Translations under genes and position numbers: made by a program | Notes under the pieces: generated by a model | Seen by the model: only the letters and a program-made list of their open reading frames with translations | Databases searched by the model: none | Told to the model about the DNA's origin: nothing | Source: Deinococcus sp. KNUC1210 | GTDB taxonomy: Bacteria > Deinococcota > Deinococci > Deinococcales > Deinococcaceae | DNA: 64,000 nucleotides | Direction: 5' to 3' | Assembly (NCBI RefSeq): GCF_022344005.1 | Contig: NZ_CP092189.1 | Coordinates: 124,001-188,000 of the forward strand | Part shown: in pieces, positions 33,594-42,475 of the stretch | Position numbering within the stretch: the stretch's first letter is position 1 | Layout: the number at the start of each line of letters is the position of its first letter

Positions 33594-35180
33594 CTAGCTG
33601 GCAGGGACGCCGGTTTTACTTTCCATTTCCACGCCCGCCACATAGCTTGTTCGCACTTCGATTTCGCCTGGGCGAGCGTGGGTGAGTGGATCGGCGCTGA
33701 GCACGCTCAGATCGGCCCATTTTCCGCTTTCCAGGGTGCCGCGATTGTCATCGTCGCCCTGCGCCAATGCGCCGCCCAGGGTATACGCCCGCAGCGCTTC
33801 GAGCGCCGTGAGCTGCTGCCCCGGCACCATCGGTTCCTGCACCGCCGCCTGTAACCCCATCAACGGGCGCACCTCGCGGACCACCGGGCCATCGGAACTC
33901 AGGGCCACGTTCAGCCCGGCGTCCAGCATCGAGCGCAGCGGATAGGTCCGCGCCCAGTAGTCGGGCGGCAGGTAACGGGCAAAATTGCCGCGCAGTTCGT
34001 GGAGAAAGATGGCCTGCGGAACCGCGTGAACGCCCAGATCGGCGGCGCGGCGCAGGTGGTCGGCATCCGGCAGCCCGAAATGCTCGATGCGGTGCCGCTT
34101 TCCGCCCGGATGTGTGCGTTCCAGCCGCTCGTAGACGTTCAGCAGTTGATCCAGCGCCCGGTCACCGATGGCGTGTGCCCCAATGCGCCAGTTCGCCGCG
34201 TGCGCTTCCTCGGCCAGCGCGTACAGATCGGCGTCTTCGAAGCGGAGCATGCCCCGCGTGGGTTCGGGCGTGTTGTGGTAGGGAACCGCCAGCGCCGCCG
34301 TCGCCCCGCTCAGGCCGCCGTCGGTGAAGAACTTGACGCTGTCGCAGCGCAGCCTGTCCGAGACGGACTGTTCGGGCAGCGGATACGTTTCGGCTCCGCC
34401 GTCGGGGCGGCGCATGTACAGCAGATTGACGCGGATCGGCAGCTCTAGGCGTGCGTCCAGCGCCCGGTAAGCGGCGTAGAGCGGCGGATCGACGGCAGGA
34501 TCGGTCACGCTGGTCAGACCGAGCGAGGCCAGATACGTCAGGCCCGCCAGAATCCAGCGTTCGTACTGTGCGACGTCGGGGGCGGGCATGGCGCGGGTGA
34601 CGAGGCCGAACGCCGTCTCGTACAGCAGCCCCGCCGCGAACTGAATCTCGCCGCCCCCCGGCGCGGACGTGCTGGCCGTGATACGGGCGGCTTCCAGCGC
34701 GGGCGAATTGACCGCGTGAATGTGGGCACAGGTGCGCGTCAGGAGCACCGGGTTATGCGGCGCAACCTCGTCCAGCCCCCGGCGGGTCGGGCCTTCGCCG
34801 CCCAGCAGCGCCTCGTTCCAGCCGCGCCCTACCAGCCACTCTCCCGGCTGGAGGGTGGCAGCCCGCTCGGCCACCCGGCGGTACAGCTCGGGCCGCTCGG
34901 TCAGGCCGCGCAGATCGAGGCTGGTGGTACGCAGCTGACCCACCTTCCAGACGTGAATATGCGCGTCGTTGAGACCGGGCGTCACGACGCTGCCGCCCAG
35001 ATCGCACCGCTCGGTGCCGGGAGCCGCCTGTGCCTGCACGTCGGCCAGCGACCCCACCGCCGCGATCCTACCCGCACGGATCAGCAGCGCTTCGGCGTGT
35101 GGCTGGCGCTCGTTCAGCGTCAGGAAGGCGGCGTTGTGCAGCAGCAGGTCAGGACGGGAAAGCAGTTCAGGCACGGGCAC
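33594..35180 (-). CDS. Amidohydrolase, YtcJ-like
   Basis: A 528-residue metal-dependent hydrolase of the amidohydrolase 3 family. The N-terminal metal motif is GLNDAHIHVWKVG. FFTDGGLSGATAAL, HAIGDRALDQLLNVYE and RIEHFGLPDADHLRRAADLGVHAVPQ are typical of the YtcJ group, and SSDGPVV carries the catalytic Asp. GTG start at 35180 overlaps the acetyltransferase end by 14 bases. The substrate is unknown. Its place between GABA-pathway genes and next to an acetyltransferase suggests it cleaves an amide or acylated amine, which is inference. Confidence 0.88.
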   Translation of the reverse strand: MPVPELLSRPDLLLHNAAFLTLNERQPHAEALLIRAGRIAAVGSLADVQAQAAPGTERCDLGGSVVTPGLNDAHIHVWKVGQLRTTSLDLRGLTERPELYRRVAERAATLQPGEWLVGRGWNEALLGGEGPTRRGLDEVAPHNPVLLTRTCAHIHAVNSPALEAARITASTSAPGGGEIQFAAGLLYETAFGLVTRAMPAPDVAQYERWILAGLTYLASLGLTSVTDPAVDPPLYAAYRALDARLELPIRVNLLYMRRPDGGAETYPLPEQSVSDRLRCDSVKFFTDGGLSGATAALAVPYHNTPEPTRGMLRFEDADLYALAEEAHAANWRIGAHAIGDRALDQLLNVYERLERTHPGGKRHRIEHFGLPDADHLRRAADLGVHAVPQAIFLHELRGNFARYLPPDYWARTYPLRSMLDAGLNVALSSDGPVVREVRPLMGLQAAVQEPMVPGQQLTALEALRAYTLGGALAQGDDDNRGTLESGKWADLSVLSADPLTHARPGEIEVRTSYVAGVEMESKTGVPAS

Positions 35181-35859
35181 GCTCCGGCCAGCCCAATTCC
35201 GGGTTCCGCCAGATGATGAACACGCCGTAATTGCAGCAGCTCGCGTCGTCCAGATAATCGGGAATGATGCCCCAGACGCGGTAGCCGCGCTTGAGCTGCA
35301 CGCTCAGCACCGGGTCCTTGAGTTCGTTCAGGCCCACGCGGTACACATACTCTTCGATGGGCATGGTGTCGGCGTGCTGGCAATAGCCTTTGGGCATTGC
35401 CCCAGCGACATGCCCGCGCAGTCCCAGCCGCCGCACCAGTTGCTGCCGCGCACCGTACAGCAGCGTACTCAGACCCTGGGCGCGGTAGTCCGGATGAACG
35501 CCGATATCCGCGCCGTACAGCCACGCGCCGCCGGGCAGATGGGTACTCAGGGTGTTGTTGCCGACCTCCTCCATATACGGGTGGGCATAGTGGGCAAAAT
35601 CCACGTCGATCCGCAGGTCGGTGCTGCTGGCGGCCACGCGCCGCTGCTCGTGGTCCCAGACGGCAAACTGACCTTCGGGGAACACCTGTAGATGCTGGCG
35701 AAAATGCTCCGGGCCCATCAGTTCGGCCTCGCTCAGATCGGGAAAGCAGGCCCGCTGCACCTCGGTCAGTCCGTCGGCCATCCACGCCTGCGAGTTGACC
35801 ACCACGAAGCGCCCGTTCTGACTGCTGGCGTGGGGCGTCAGGTCGGAAACGTCACTCAT
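35167..35859 (-). CDS. GNAT family N-acetyltransferase
   Basis: A 230-residue acetyltransferase. The acetyl-CoA motif A is GADIGVHPDYRAQGLSTLLYGARQQ near residues 113-137. The rest matches the GNAT domain often found fused to nitrilase-like proteins (GHVAGAMPKGYCQH and YVYRVGLNELKDPVLSVQLKRGYRVWG). It is tightly packed: ATG overlaps the aminotransferase stop and its end overlaps the amidohydrolase start. In a polyamine operon it may acetylate an amine substrate, but the acceptor cannot be read from sequence. Confidence 0.87.
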   Translation of the reverse strand: MSDVSDLTPHASSQNGRFVVVNSQAWMADGLTEVQRACFPDLSEAELMGPEHFRQHLQVFPEGQFAVWDHEQRRVAASSTDLRIDVDFAHYAHPYMEEVGNNTLSTHLPGGAWLYGADIGVHPDYRAQGLSTLLYGARQQLVRRLGLRGHVAGAMPKGYCQHADTMPIEEYVYRVGLNELKDPVLSVQLKRGYRVWGIIPDYLDDASCCNYGVFIIWRNPELGWPERARA

Positions 35860-37214
35860 GCCGTCACGGGCTGCGCCGTCTGTTCGCGGTAGACCTCGCG
35901 CACCACGTCGGCCACGATGTCCAGCGCTTCTTCCAGCTGATCCTGCGGGATATTGAGGGCAGGCAGAAAGCGCACGGCGTTGGTGAACAGCCCCGCCCGC
36001 ATCACGATGACGCCGCGCCGGAAGCTGCGCCCCACGATCTCCATGACGAGTTCGGGCCAGGGAGTCTTGGCGTCGTCCTTCACGAACTCGATCGCCATCA
36101 TCGCCCCGATGCCGCGAATGTCGCCCAGCGCGGGCACGTCCTTCTGCACGTCTTCAAAGACGCGCCGCACGGTGGCTTCGATACGTTCCGCGCCCGCCAG
36201 AAACGCCGGGTCGGTCAGCAGGTTCAGGCTGGCGACGGCGGCGGCACAGGCGAGCGGCCCTCCGCCGTAGGTGCTGCCCACCGCGCCCAGATGCGGCGCG
36301 TCCATGATCTCGGCGCGGCCCACCACTGCACTGATCGGCAGCCCGGCTCCCAGACTCTTGGCGACGGTGATCAGATCCGGCACGACGCCGCTGTGTTCGA
36401 TGGCGAACAGCTTTCCAGTGCGCCCCGACCCGCTCTGAATCTCGTCGGCGATCATGACCGCGCCTACCCGGTCGCACACTTCACGCACCTTCTCCAGAAA
36501 CCGGGCGGGAATGGGCACGATGCCGCCCTCACCCAGCACCGGCTCGATGACAAACGCGGCGATGGCCGAGCCGTCGATATACGCGGTCAGCGCAAAATCG
36601 AGCTGATCACAGCTCCACTGGAGGTACTGCTCGGGCGTCATGCCCGTGGGCACGCGGTACATGTTCGGCACGTGCAGGCGGTAGACCTCGGGCGCAAACG
36701 GCCCCATGTTCTTCTTGAATAGGCCGTACTTGCTGGTCATCGCCATCGTCAGGTTGGTGCGCCCGTGATACGCGCCTTCAAAGACCACCACGCCCGCCCG
36801 CCCGGTGTAATAGCGGGCGATCTTGACGGCATTTTCCACCGCTTCCGCGCCGCCGTTGGCGAGAATGGTCTTCTTGCGGAAGTCGCCGGGAGCATGCCGA
36901 TTGAGCAGCTCGGCCACCTGCGCGTAGTTGTCGTGATTGACCACCAGCATCCCCGGATTGACGGCCTGCTGCGCCTGCTCGGTGATGGCCTGCACGACGG
37001 CGGGATGGTTGTGGCCCACCGCCAGCACGCCGATTCCGCCCATCAGGTCGATGACGGTGTTGCCGTCCACATCGTGAATCAGCGAACCGAGCGCCGACTG
37101 CACGGTGAGGGGAACGGTCTGGCCGAGTGCGGCGGTCACATGATCACGGCGGCGCTGCTGCATGGCCTGAGACTTGGGACCGGGAAGGGCGGTAGTGAGT
37201 TGGATGCTGGGCAT
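35856..37214 (-). CDS. Class III aminotransferase, probable 4-aminobutyrate aminotransferase
   Basis: A 452-residue PLP enzyme. GGAEAVENAVKIARYYTGR binds the phosphate, VMIADEIQSGSGRTGKLFA carries the PLP Asp, and the catalytic Lys is in ITVAKSLGAGLP. YHGRTNLTMAMTSK is typical of GABA/diamine aminotransferases. It is one of two tandem class III genes in the operon and shares the pathway GABA to succinate semialdehyde with gabD. One of the pair may instead use diamines such as 1,3-diaminopropane or putrescine released from spermidine. ATGA overlap with the next gene. Confidence 0.88.
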   Translation of the reverse strand: MPSIQLTTALPGPKSQAMQQRRRDHVTAALGQTVPLTVQSALGSLIHDVDGNTVIDLMGGIGVLAVGHNHPAVVQAITEQAQQAVNPGMLVVNHDNYAQVAELLNRHAPGDFRKKTILANGGAEAVENAVKIARYYTGRAGVVVFEGAYHGRTNLTMAMTSKYGLFKKNMGPFAPEVYRLHVPNMYRVPTGMTPEQYLQWSCDQLDFALTAYIDGSAIAAFVIEPVLGEGGIVPIPARFLEKVREVCDRVGAVMIADEIQSGSGRTGKLFAIEHSGVVPDLITVAKSLGAGLPISAVVGRAEIMDAPHLGAVGSTYGGGPLACAAAVASLNLLTDPAFLAGAERIEATVRRVFEDVQKDVPALGDIRGIGAMMAIEFVKDDAKTPWPELVMEIVGRSFRRGVIVMRAGLFTNAVRFLPALNIPQDQLEEALDIVADVVREVYREQTAQPVTA

Positions 37215-37298
37215 GGGTGTGGCCTCCTGAGAATGAGGGTCGGGAGCGCGGAAAGAGAGAGAAAGAGAGAGTAGGTCGAATGGTTGCGTCTGACTGCG

Positions 37299-38606
37299 CT
37301 ACACGCCCACCGCCACGGCCCCGGTCGCCACTTCCAGCGCCGCTTCCAGCCGGGCCAGCCCTTCGCGCAGGTCGTCGTCGGTGGCGGTCAGCGGCACCAG
37401 CACCCGGATCACACTGGCGTACATGCCCGCCTTGAGCAGCAGCAATCCGCGCTCGCGGGCGGCCTCGACCACCTTCTGAGCCAGTGCTGTGGCGGGCGTT
37501 TTGCTGCTGCGGTCTTCGACGAGTTCCAGCGCCAGCATCGCCCCCAGGCCGCGCACCTCACCGATCTGCGGAAAGCGGGCGGCCATCCGGTCGAGTCCGG
37601 CCCGCAGCACCTCACCCACCTGCACCGAGCGGGCCAGCAAATCTTCCTGCTCGAAGATGTCCAGCACGGCATTGGCAGCGGCACAGGCCAGCGGGTTGCC
37701 CGCGTAGGTGCCGCCCAGCCCCCCCGGTGCGGGCGCGTCCACGATCTCGGCCCTGCCGATCACCCCGGAAATGGGCAGCCCGCCGCCGATGCTCTTGGCA
37801 AAAGGAATCAGGTCGGGTTCGAGCTCGCTGTGCTCGATGGCGAAGAACTTCCCGGTCCGCCCGATTCCGCTCTGCACCTCGTCGGCAATAAACACGATCC
37901 CGTGCTCGGTACACAGGTCACGCAGCCCGCGCAGAAAATCGAAGGGAATCGGCAGAAAGCCGCCCTCCCCCATCACCGGTTCGATGATGATGGCCGCCAC
38001 CTGCGAGGCATCGACGGTGGTTCGCAGCAGTTCGTGCAGCCGTTCCAGCGCCTGCTCGCTGCTGACGCCCCGGTACGCGTAGGGGGCGGGTGCGTGGTAC
38101 ACCTCGGGAGCGAAGGGACCGAAATTCTGCTTGTAATAGCTGGCCTTTCCGGTCAGGCTCATGCCCATCAGGGTGCGCCCGTGAAACGAATGCGTGAACG
38201 AGATGACCGCCGGGCGACCCGTGTAGCTGCGGGCCATCTTGATGGCGTTCTCGGTGGCCTCGGCCCCGGTACTGAAGAGCGCTCCCTTGACCGCACCCGC
38301 GATGGGGGCACGCTGCGCCAGACGACGAATCAGATCGATGTAGCCGGGGTACATGGCGACCTGAAAGCACGTATGCAAAAACAGTTCAGCCTGCTCACGG
38401 ATGGCCGCCACCACACGCGGGTGGTTGTGGCCCACGTTCAGCACGCCGATCCCGCCCACGAAATCGATGTACTCGCGCCCGTCCACGTCCCAGAGCCGGG
38501 CGTTCTCGGCCCGCGCCGTGATGACGGAATGCCCGTTGGACACGCCCCGCGCCACATACTGCCGCCGGTCTTCCAGATAGTCCTGTGTGGTCCTGCCTTG
38601 TGTCAT
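37299..38606 (-). CDS. Class III aminotransferase, second 4-aminobutyrate-type paralogue
   Basis: A 435-residue paralogue of the downstream gene. Motifs: STGAEATENAIKMARSYTGRP, HSFHGRTLMGMSLTGK, VFIADEVQSGIGRTGKFFA and the catalytic Lys in IPFAKSIGGGLPIS. SDGHSVITARAENARLWD-like start region and GGIGVLNVGHNHP are standard for GabT. ATG start with AAAGGAG upstream. It is preceded by the spermidine dehydrogenase gene, 193 bases away, so it may be transcribed with it or from its own promoter. Confidence 0.9.
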   Translation of the reverse strand: MTQGRTTQDYLEDRRQYVARGVSNGHSVITARAENARLWDVDGREYIDFVGGIGVLNVGHNHPRVVAAIREQAELFLHTCFQVAMYPGYIDLIRRLAQRAPIAGAVKGALFSTGAEATENAIKMARSYTGRPAVISFTHSFHGRTLMGMSLTGKASYYKQNFGPFAPEVYHAPAPYAYRGVSSEQALERLHELLRTTVDASQVAAIIIEPVMGEGGFLPIPFDFLRGLRDLCTEHGIVFIADEVQSGIGRTGKFFAIEHSELEPDLIPFAKSIGGGLPISGVIGRAEIVDAPAPGGLGGTYAGNPLACAAANAVLDIFEQEDLLARSVQVGEVLRAGLDRMAARFPQIGEVRGLGAMLALELVEDRSSKTPATALAQKVVEAARERGLLLLKAGMYASVIRVLVPLTATDDDLREGLARLEAALEVATGAVAVGV

Positions 38607-38799
38607 GGGGTCGCTCCTTTTGTGCGCTGCCGGACGTCGAGCCTGAGAACTCCGCTCCAGACGACTTTCCGCTCTCGTTCACTGCATGCTTTCGTGGTTC
38701 AGGCACTGCTCTCGGGATTTAAACACAACGTACCTGCCCGTTCTTGTCCAGACTATGTCTGCGGAGCACAATCCGGCCCCGGAACTTTGGACGTGCCCG

Positions 38800-40790
38800 C
38801 TAACTTCCGAAGAATTTCAGCTTGCGCTGCGGTGGGCCGGGAAAGTCGCTGATGGCAGGGCCGCTGCCTCCAAGCAGTTCCCGCGCCGCCCGCACGCCCT
38901 GATCGATGGCGCTGTGGGCATACGCATACGCGCCCGCGTCGCTGTTGGCGATGGCAATGCGGCCCCAGCCTTTTCGGGAAGTCTGAATCGGCAGCGGGCC
39001 GCCGGGCCAGTAGGTGTCGCCGGGGCGCATGTATTCGTAGGCGTAGCCGTGCGCCCAGCGGTTCACCGTGATGGCGGCGATGTCGCGGGCCGGATCGAAG
39101 CCCCCGCTGCTCAGCGCTCCGCCCAGCAGGTTGCGGGCCTGTCGCTCGTAATCGGCAAAACTCAGGCGCAGCAGTTCGGCCCGCCCGGTATTGAACTGAT
39201 CGCGGGCACTGTCGCCCGGTCTGCCGCCGGGAATACGCCGCAGATGCAGAATCACCGGGTCGCTGGTCTTCTGCGCGAAATGGTAGCTGCCCATGCTGAC
39301 CGGGAAATCGAGGTCGGCTCCGAGCCAGAAATGCCCCGGCGAGGTGATGGCCGAGAGTTTCAGCCGCTCGAAGGCAGCCCAGTTCTTCAGCACCACGTTG
39401 GTGTACACCAGCGGAATCTTGACCTGATCGCGCAGCGCCGCCGTCTGGGGTGCGCCGAGTTCGTTCGTCAGGTACGGAATGACGCGGTGCCAGCACGCCA
39501 GCACCACCTGACCTGCCACCACGCTGTGCATGCCGCCCACACCCGCATACACCACCTCGACCTGCGGCGCGGTGCGCGGATCGCCCAGATGCCGCACATG
39601 CACGGCGGTGCTGCCGAGCCGGATACGGACGGGATGGCCCTTCACGTCGAGTTGCCCGTAATCGAGCCTGCCCAGCACCAGCGATTCCATCGTGTGCCCG
39701 CCCATCGTCTGCGGAATCAGACTTCTGACCAGTGCGCGGGCCACCGAGGCGTTGCCGTCGGGGAAGTGGTAGATGTAATCGTCCGGGTCGGTCTGGAGCA
39801 GCCGCGAACTCGGACTCATGGCGCGGTCTACGGCGTCGCCCAGCTGCATCCCGTCGAAACCGGGGTTGCCGTTGGCCCAGGCATCCAGAGCGCTTACCAC
39901 GTCGATGCCGCCGCCGTAATACTCGCGGGTGCTGTCCTGAAAGTAGGTCACGAGCTGCGGATCGACCCGGGCGATGTCGAGCAGAAACTCGCGGTAGGTT
40001 GCGCTTGCCAGCCGCGCACGCTTCTGCTGGACGCTCAGACCCTTCAGGTAGTCGGGGGGCGCGTCCGTCAGTTCGATCAGGTCGCGTTTGGCCTGTGCGT
40101 TCAGCGGCGACCGATTCACCCAGTCGGCGGCCTTGTCGGTTTCGCGCACGGTGGCGGCGTGCCCGTAGACCTTCTTCGGAAAATAGAGCCCCGCACCCAG
40201 GCCGCGCCGGTCGTACCATTTCCCGTCGTAATAACCCTCGAATTTCTGTGGCTCGATTCCGACACTGTGCAGCATGGCGTTGACCGCCGGACTGAAATAA
40301 CTGGGCGTCTGGAGCGACTGCGAGCCGCCGTAGCCGATCAACAGCCTGCCGCCCACCTGAAATTCGTTGCGGTGCGCGTGCCCGCCCACGTCTGCCAGCG
40401 GGTCGAGCAGCAGAATACGGGCCTTCGGATTCAGGCGGCGGTATTCGTGCGCCGCCGCCAGCCCACTGATGCCCGCTCCGACCACCACCAGATCGAAGTG
40501 CTCCCCGGTGCTCTGACCGGTGGTCGCCTTCAACATGCCGTCACGAACCGCGTGCATCACGGCGTTGGCCTGATCGGTCTGCCCGGTCAGGCCCCCGGCA
40601 GCGGGCGGATACCCGGCAGCAGTCGGCGTCTGGGCTGCCCGCGCCCAGGGCAGGGCACCCTGCATGGCGACAGCGGCGGCGGTCAGCGCCAGTCCATTCA
40701 CGAAATCGCGGCGGGCTATCTTCCGGTCCATCCCCAGGCGCGGTCTTCGGCGCTCAGGTCGGGGGATGCGGGCAGGCTGACATCATCCAT
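38800..40790 (-). CDS. spdH: Spermidine dehydrogenase-like flavoenzyme, Tat-exported, frameshifted near its start
   Basis: About 660 residues when corrected. FAD site FDLVVVGAGISGLAAAHEYRR, GGHAHRNEFQVGGRLLIGYGGSQS and a twin-arginine signal (RRDFVNGLALTAAAVA) match the SpdH group, which oxidizes spermidine to 4-aminobutanal and 1,3-diaminopropane in the periplasm. The open frame begins at 40731 without a ribosome site. A perfect GGAGG sits upstream of ATG at 40790, and its frame encodes MDDVSLPASPDLSAEDRAWG; adding one G to the G4 run (plus C at 40732-40735) joins it to MDRKIARRDF, which is how family members begin. So one base is probably missing there. Confidence 0.88.
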
Positions 40791-40857
40791 CTTGGGCCTC
40801 CTTCACTCGGAGATCGATTTCTCGCTGCCTGACGAGCAGGCTCCTTCCGACAGGGTT

Positions 40858-42285
40858 CTACAGCACCGCTTCATCGTGTTCGATGGGGACATGGACGTCG
40901 GGTGCGCCACGCTTGAACACCGAACGGGTGATATAGAACAGCACCGGCCCAGCCACCAGCAAGGGCAACGCCAGCTTCAGCAGCGGGGGGCCAGCGTCGG
41001 GGTCCTGCAGGGTCGTGACCACTGCCAGAACCAGAATAACGGCAGGCAGCAGCGCTATCAGCAGAACCACCGGCAGCCCGCCAGGAATCTTGAAGGGGCG
41101 GCGCATCCGCGGTTCCCTGATTCTCAGGGCGATGAGGGCGGCGAACTGCAGCAGCAGCGACACGCCGTACAGCACGACCGTTACATTCAGCAGAGAGCTG
41201 AAAGTCTGAACCGACAGGACGGCGTAGATGACCGCGCAGACGATGATCGAGACGACGGGCGTGCCGTACACCCGGTGCTGAGCGGTCAGGCCCTGCGGCA
41301 GATATTTGTCGGCGGCGAGTGAAAAGGGAATCCGGCTGTTGGTCAGGATCATGGCGTTGAACAGGCCCGCCGCGCAGAACATTCCGCCGACCGCCATCCA
41401 GATGCCCAGCCAGCGCCCCCCGATTGCCGCCGCGAGTTCGGGAAAGCCCGCCGCGTCGCCCCAGGTCGTCCAGTCCACACCGGCTGAAAGGCCTGCCAGC
41501 ACCGGCAACAGGTACGCCAGAATGATGATCGGCAGCGCGATCCGCATGGCCCTGGGAATCACCTTCAGCGGATTCTCGATCTCGCCCAGAATGGTGCTGA
41601 TACCGTCCCAGCCGAGAAAGTTGTACATCACCACGAACAGGCCCAGCCCGAAGGCACTGACCAGCCCGGTTTTGGGAGGCGTGACCGGCAGCCAGAAGGC
41701 GACCGGATGCGCCAGCCAGTGAATGAGCGCCAGCACGATCATCACGATGAAGGGCGCGAAGACCATGACGGCAAACAGCTTGCTGCTATCTCCGACCGCG
41801 TGTGCGCCGCGAATGTTCAGGAAGACGAAGACGGCGATCAGGACAGCACTGACCAGCCAGTTCAGCAGAGCGTTGTGATCGAGGATGTCGTTGCCGAACG
41901 CCTGCGTCAGGAAGCTGCTGGTATAGGTGGCGAACAGCACGGCGAAACTGGCGGCAATCACCAGACCGTACAGCCAGCTCGTCCAGGCCTGCAAAAAGCC
42001 CCAGAACGGCCCCAGGCCGCGTTTGACCCAGGCGTAGTACCCGCCCGCCACAGGCATGGCGGTGGCGAGTTCCGTCACCATCAGGACGGTCGGCACACTC
42101 CAGATGAACGGTGTGACCAGAATCAGGATGATCGCCATGCCCGGCGCACTGTTGGCGACCAGACCTTCGATGCCGAATGCGCCCCCGGCGACGGTGAAAT
42201 AGATGACCATGATGACGCCCCACAAACCGAGTTTGTTGCTGGCGGGCGCGGACAAAGGAGCAGCCTGAACGTCACTCTGAATCAT
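40858..42285 (-). CDS. APC permease, polyamine:proton symporter type
   Basis: A 475-residue membrane protein with about 12 helices. GGYYAWVKRGLGPFWGFLQ and NFLGWDGISTILGEIENP resemble the polyamine:proton symporter group (plant PUT proteins share GGY...GLGPFWGF and WDxISTxxGEVENP). Its place directly ahead of the spermidine dehydrogenase gene supports uptake of polyamines or their amine products. ATG preceded by GAGG. A divergent PucR regulator lies 190 bases away. Confidence 0.88.
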   Translation of the reverse strand: MIQSDVQAAPLSAPASNKLGLWGVIMVIYFTVAGGAFGIEGLVANSAPGMAIILILVTPFIWSVPTVLMVTELATAMPVAGGYYAWVKRGLGPFWGFLQAWTSWLYGLVIAASFAVLFATYTSSFLTQAFGNDILDHNALLNWLVSAVLIAVFVFLNIRGAHAVGDSSKLFAVMVFAPFIVMIVLALIHWLAHPVAFWLPVTPPKTGLVSAFGLGLFVVMYNFLGWDGISTILGEIENPLKVIPRAMRIALPIIILAYLLPVLAGLSAGVDWTTWGDAAGFPELAAAIGGRWLGIWMAVGGMFCAAGLFNAMILTNSRIPFSLAADKYLPQGLTAQHRVYGTPVVSIIVCAVIYAVLSVQTFSSLLNVTVVLYGVSLLLQFAALIALRIREPRMRRPFKIPGGLPVVLLIALLPAVILVLAVVTTLQDPDAGPPLLKLALPLLVAGPVLFYITRSVFKRGAPDVHVPIEHDEAVL

Positions 42286-42402
42286 GTTGCGGCCTCACAA
42301 ATGGGGGAAGTGTGGAGGTTCTGCCGACAGCTGCACTTGCCGAGATGAAGTTGATCTTAAGGAGTCATGGTAGCGCAGTTACCCGGCACTCAGGATATGG
42401 AC

Positions 42403-42431
42403 TTGAGACACGACAAAAGCGCCCTTACACT
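42403..42431 (+). promoter_or_regulatory. Candidate promoter of the PucR regulator gene
   Basis: TTGAGA (42403-42408), 17 bases, TACACT (42426-42431), about 45 bases ahead of the GTG start. Confidence 0.5.
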
Positions 42432-42475
42432 GGCGGCATGACACAGGGCAGTTCACAGAAAGCACAGGAGCGGCT

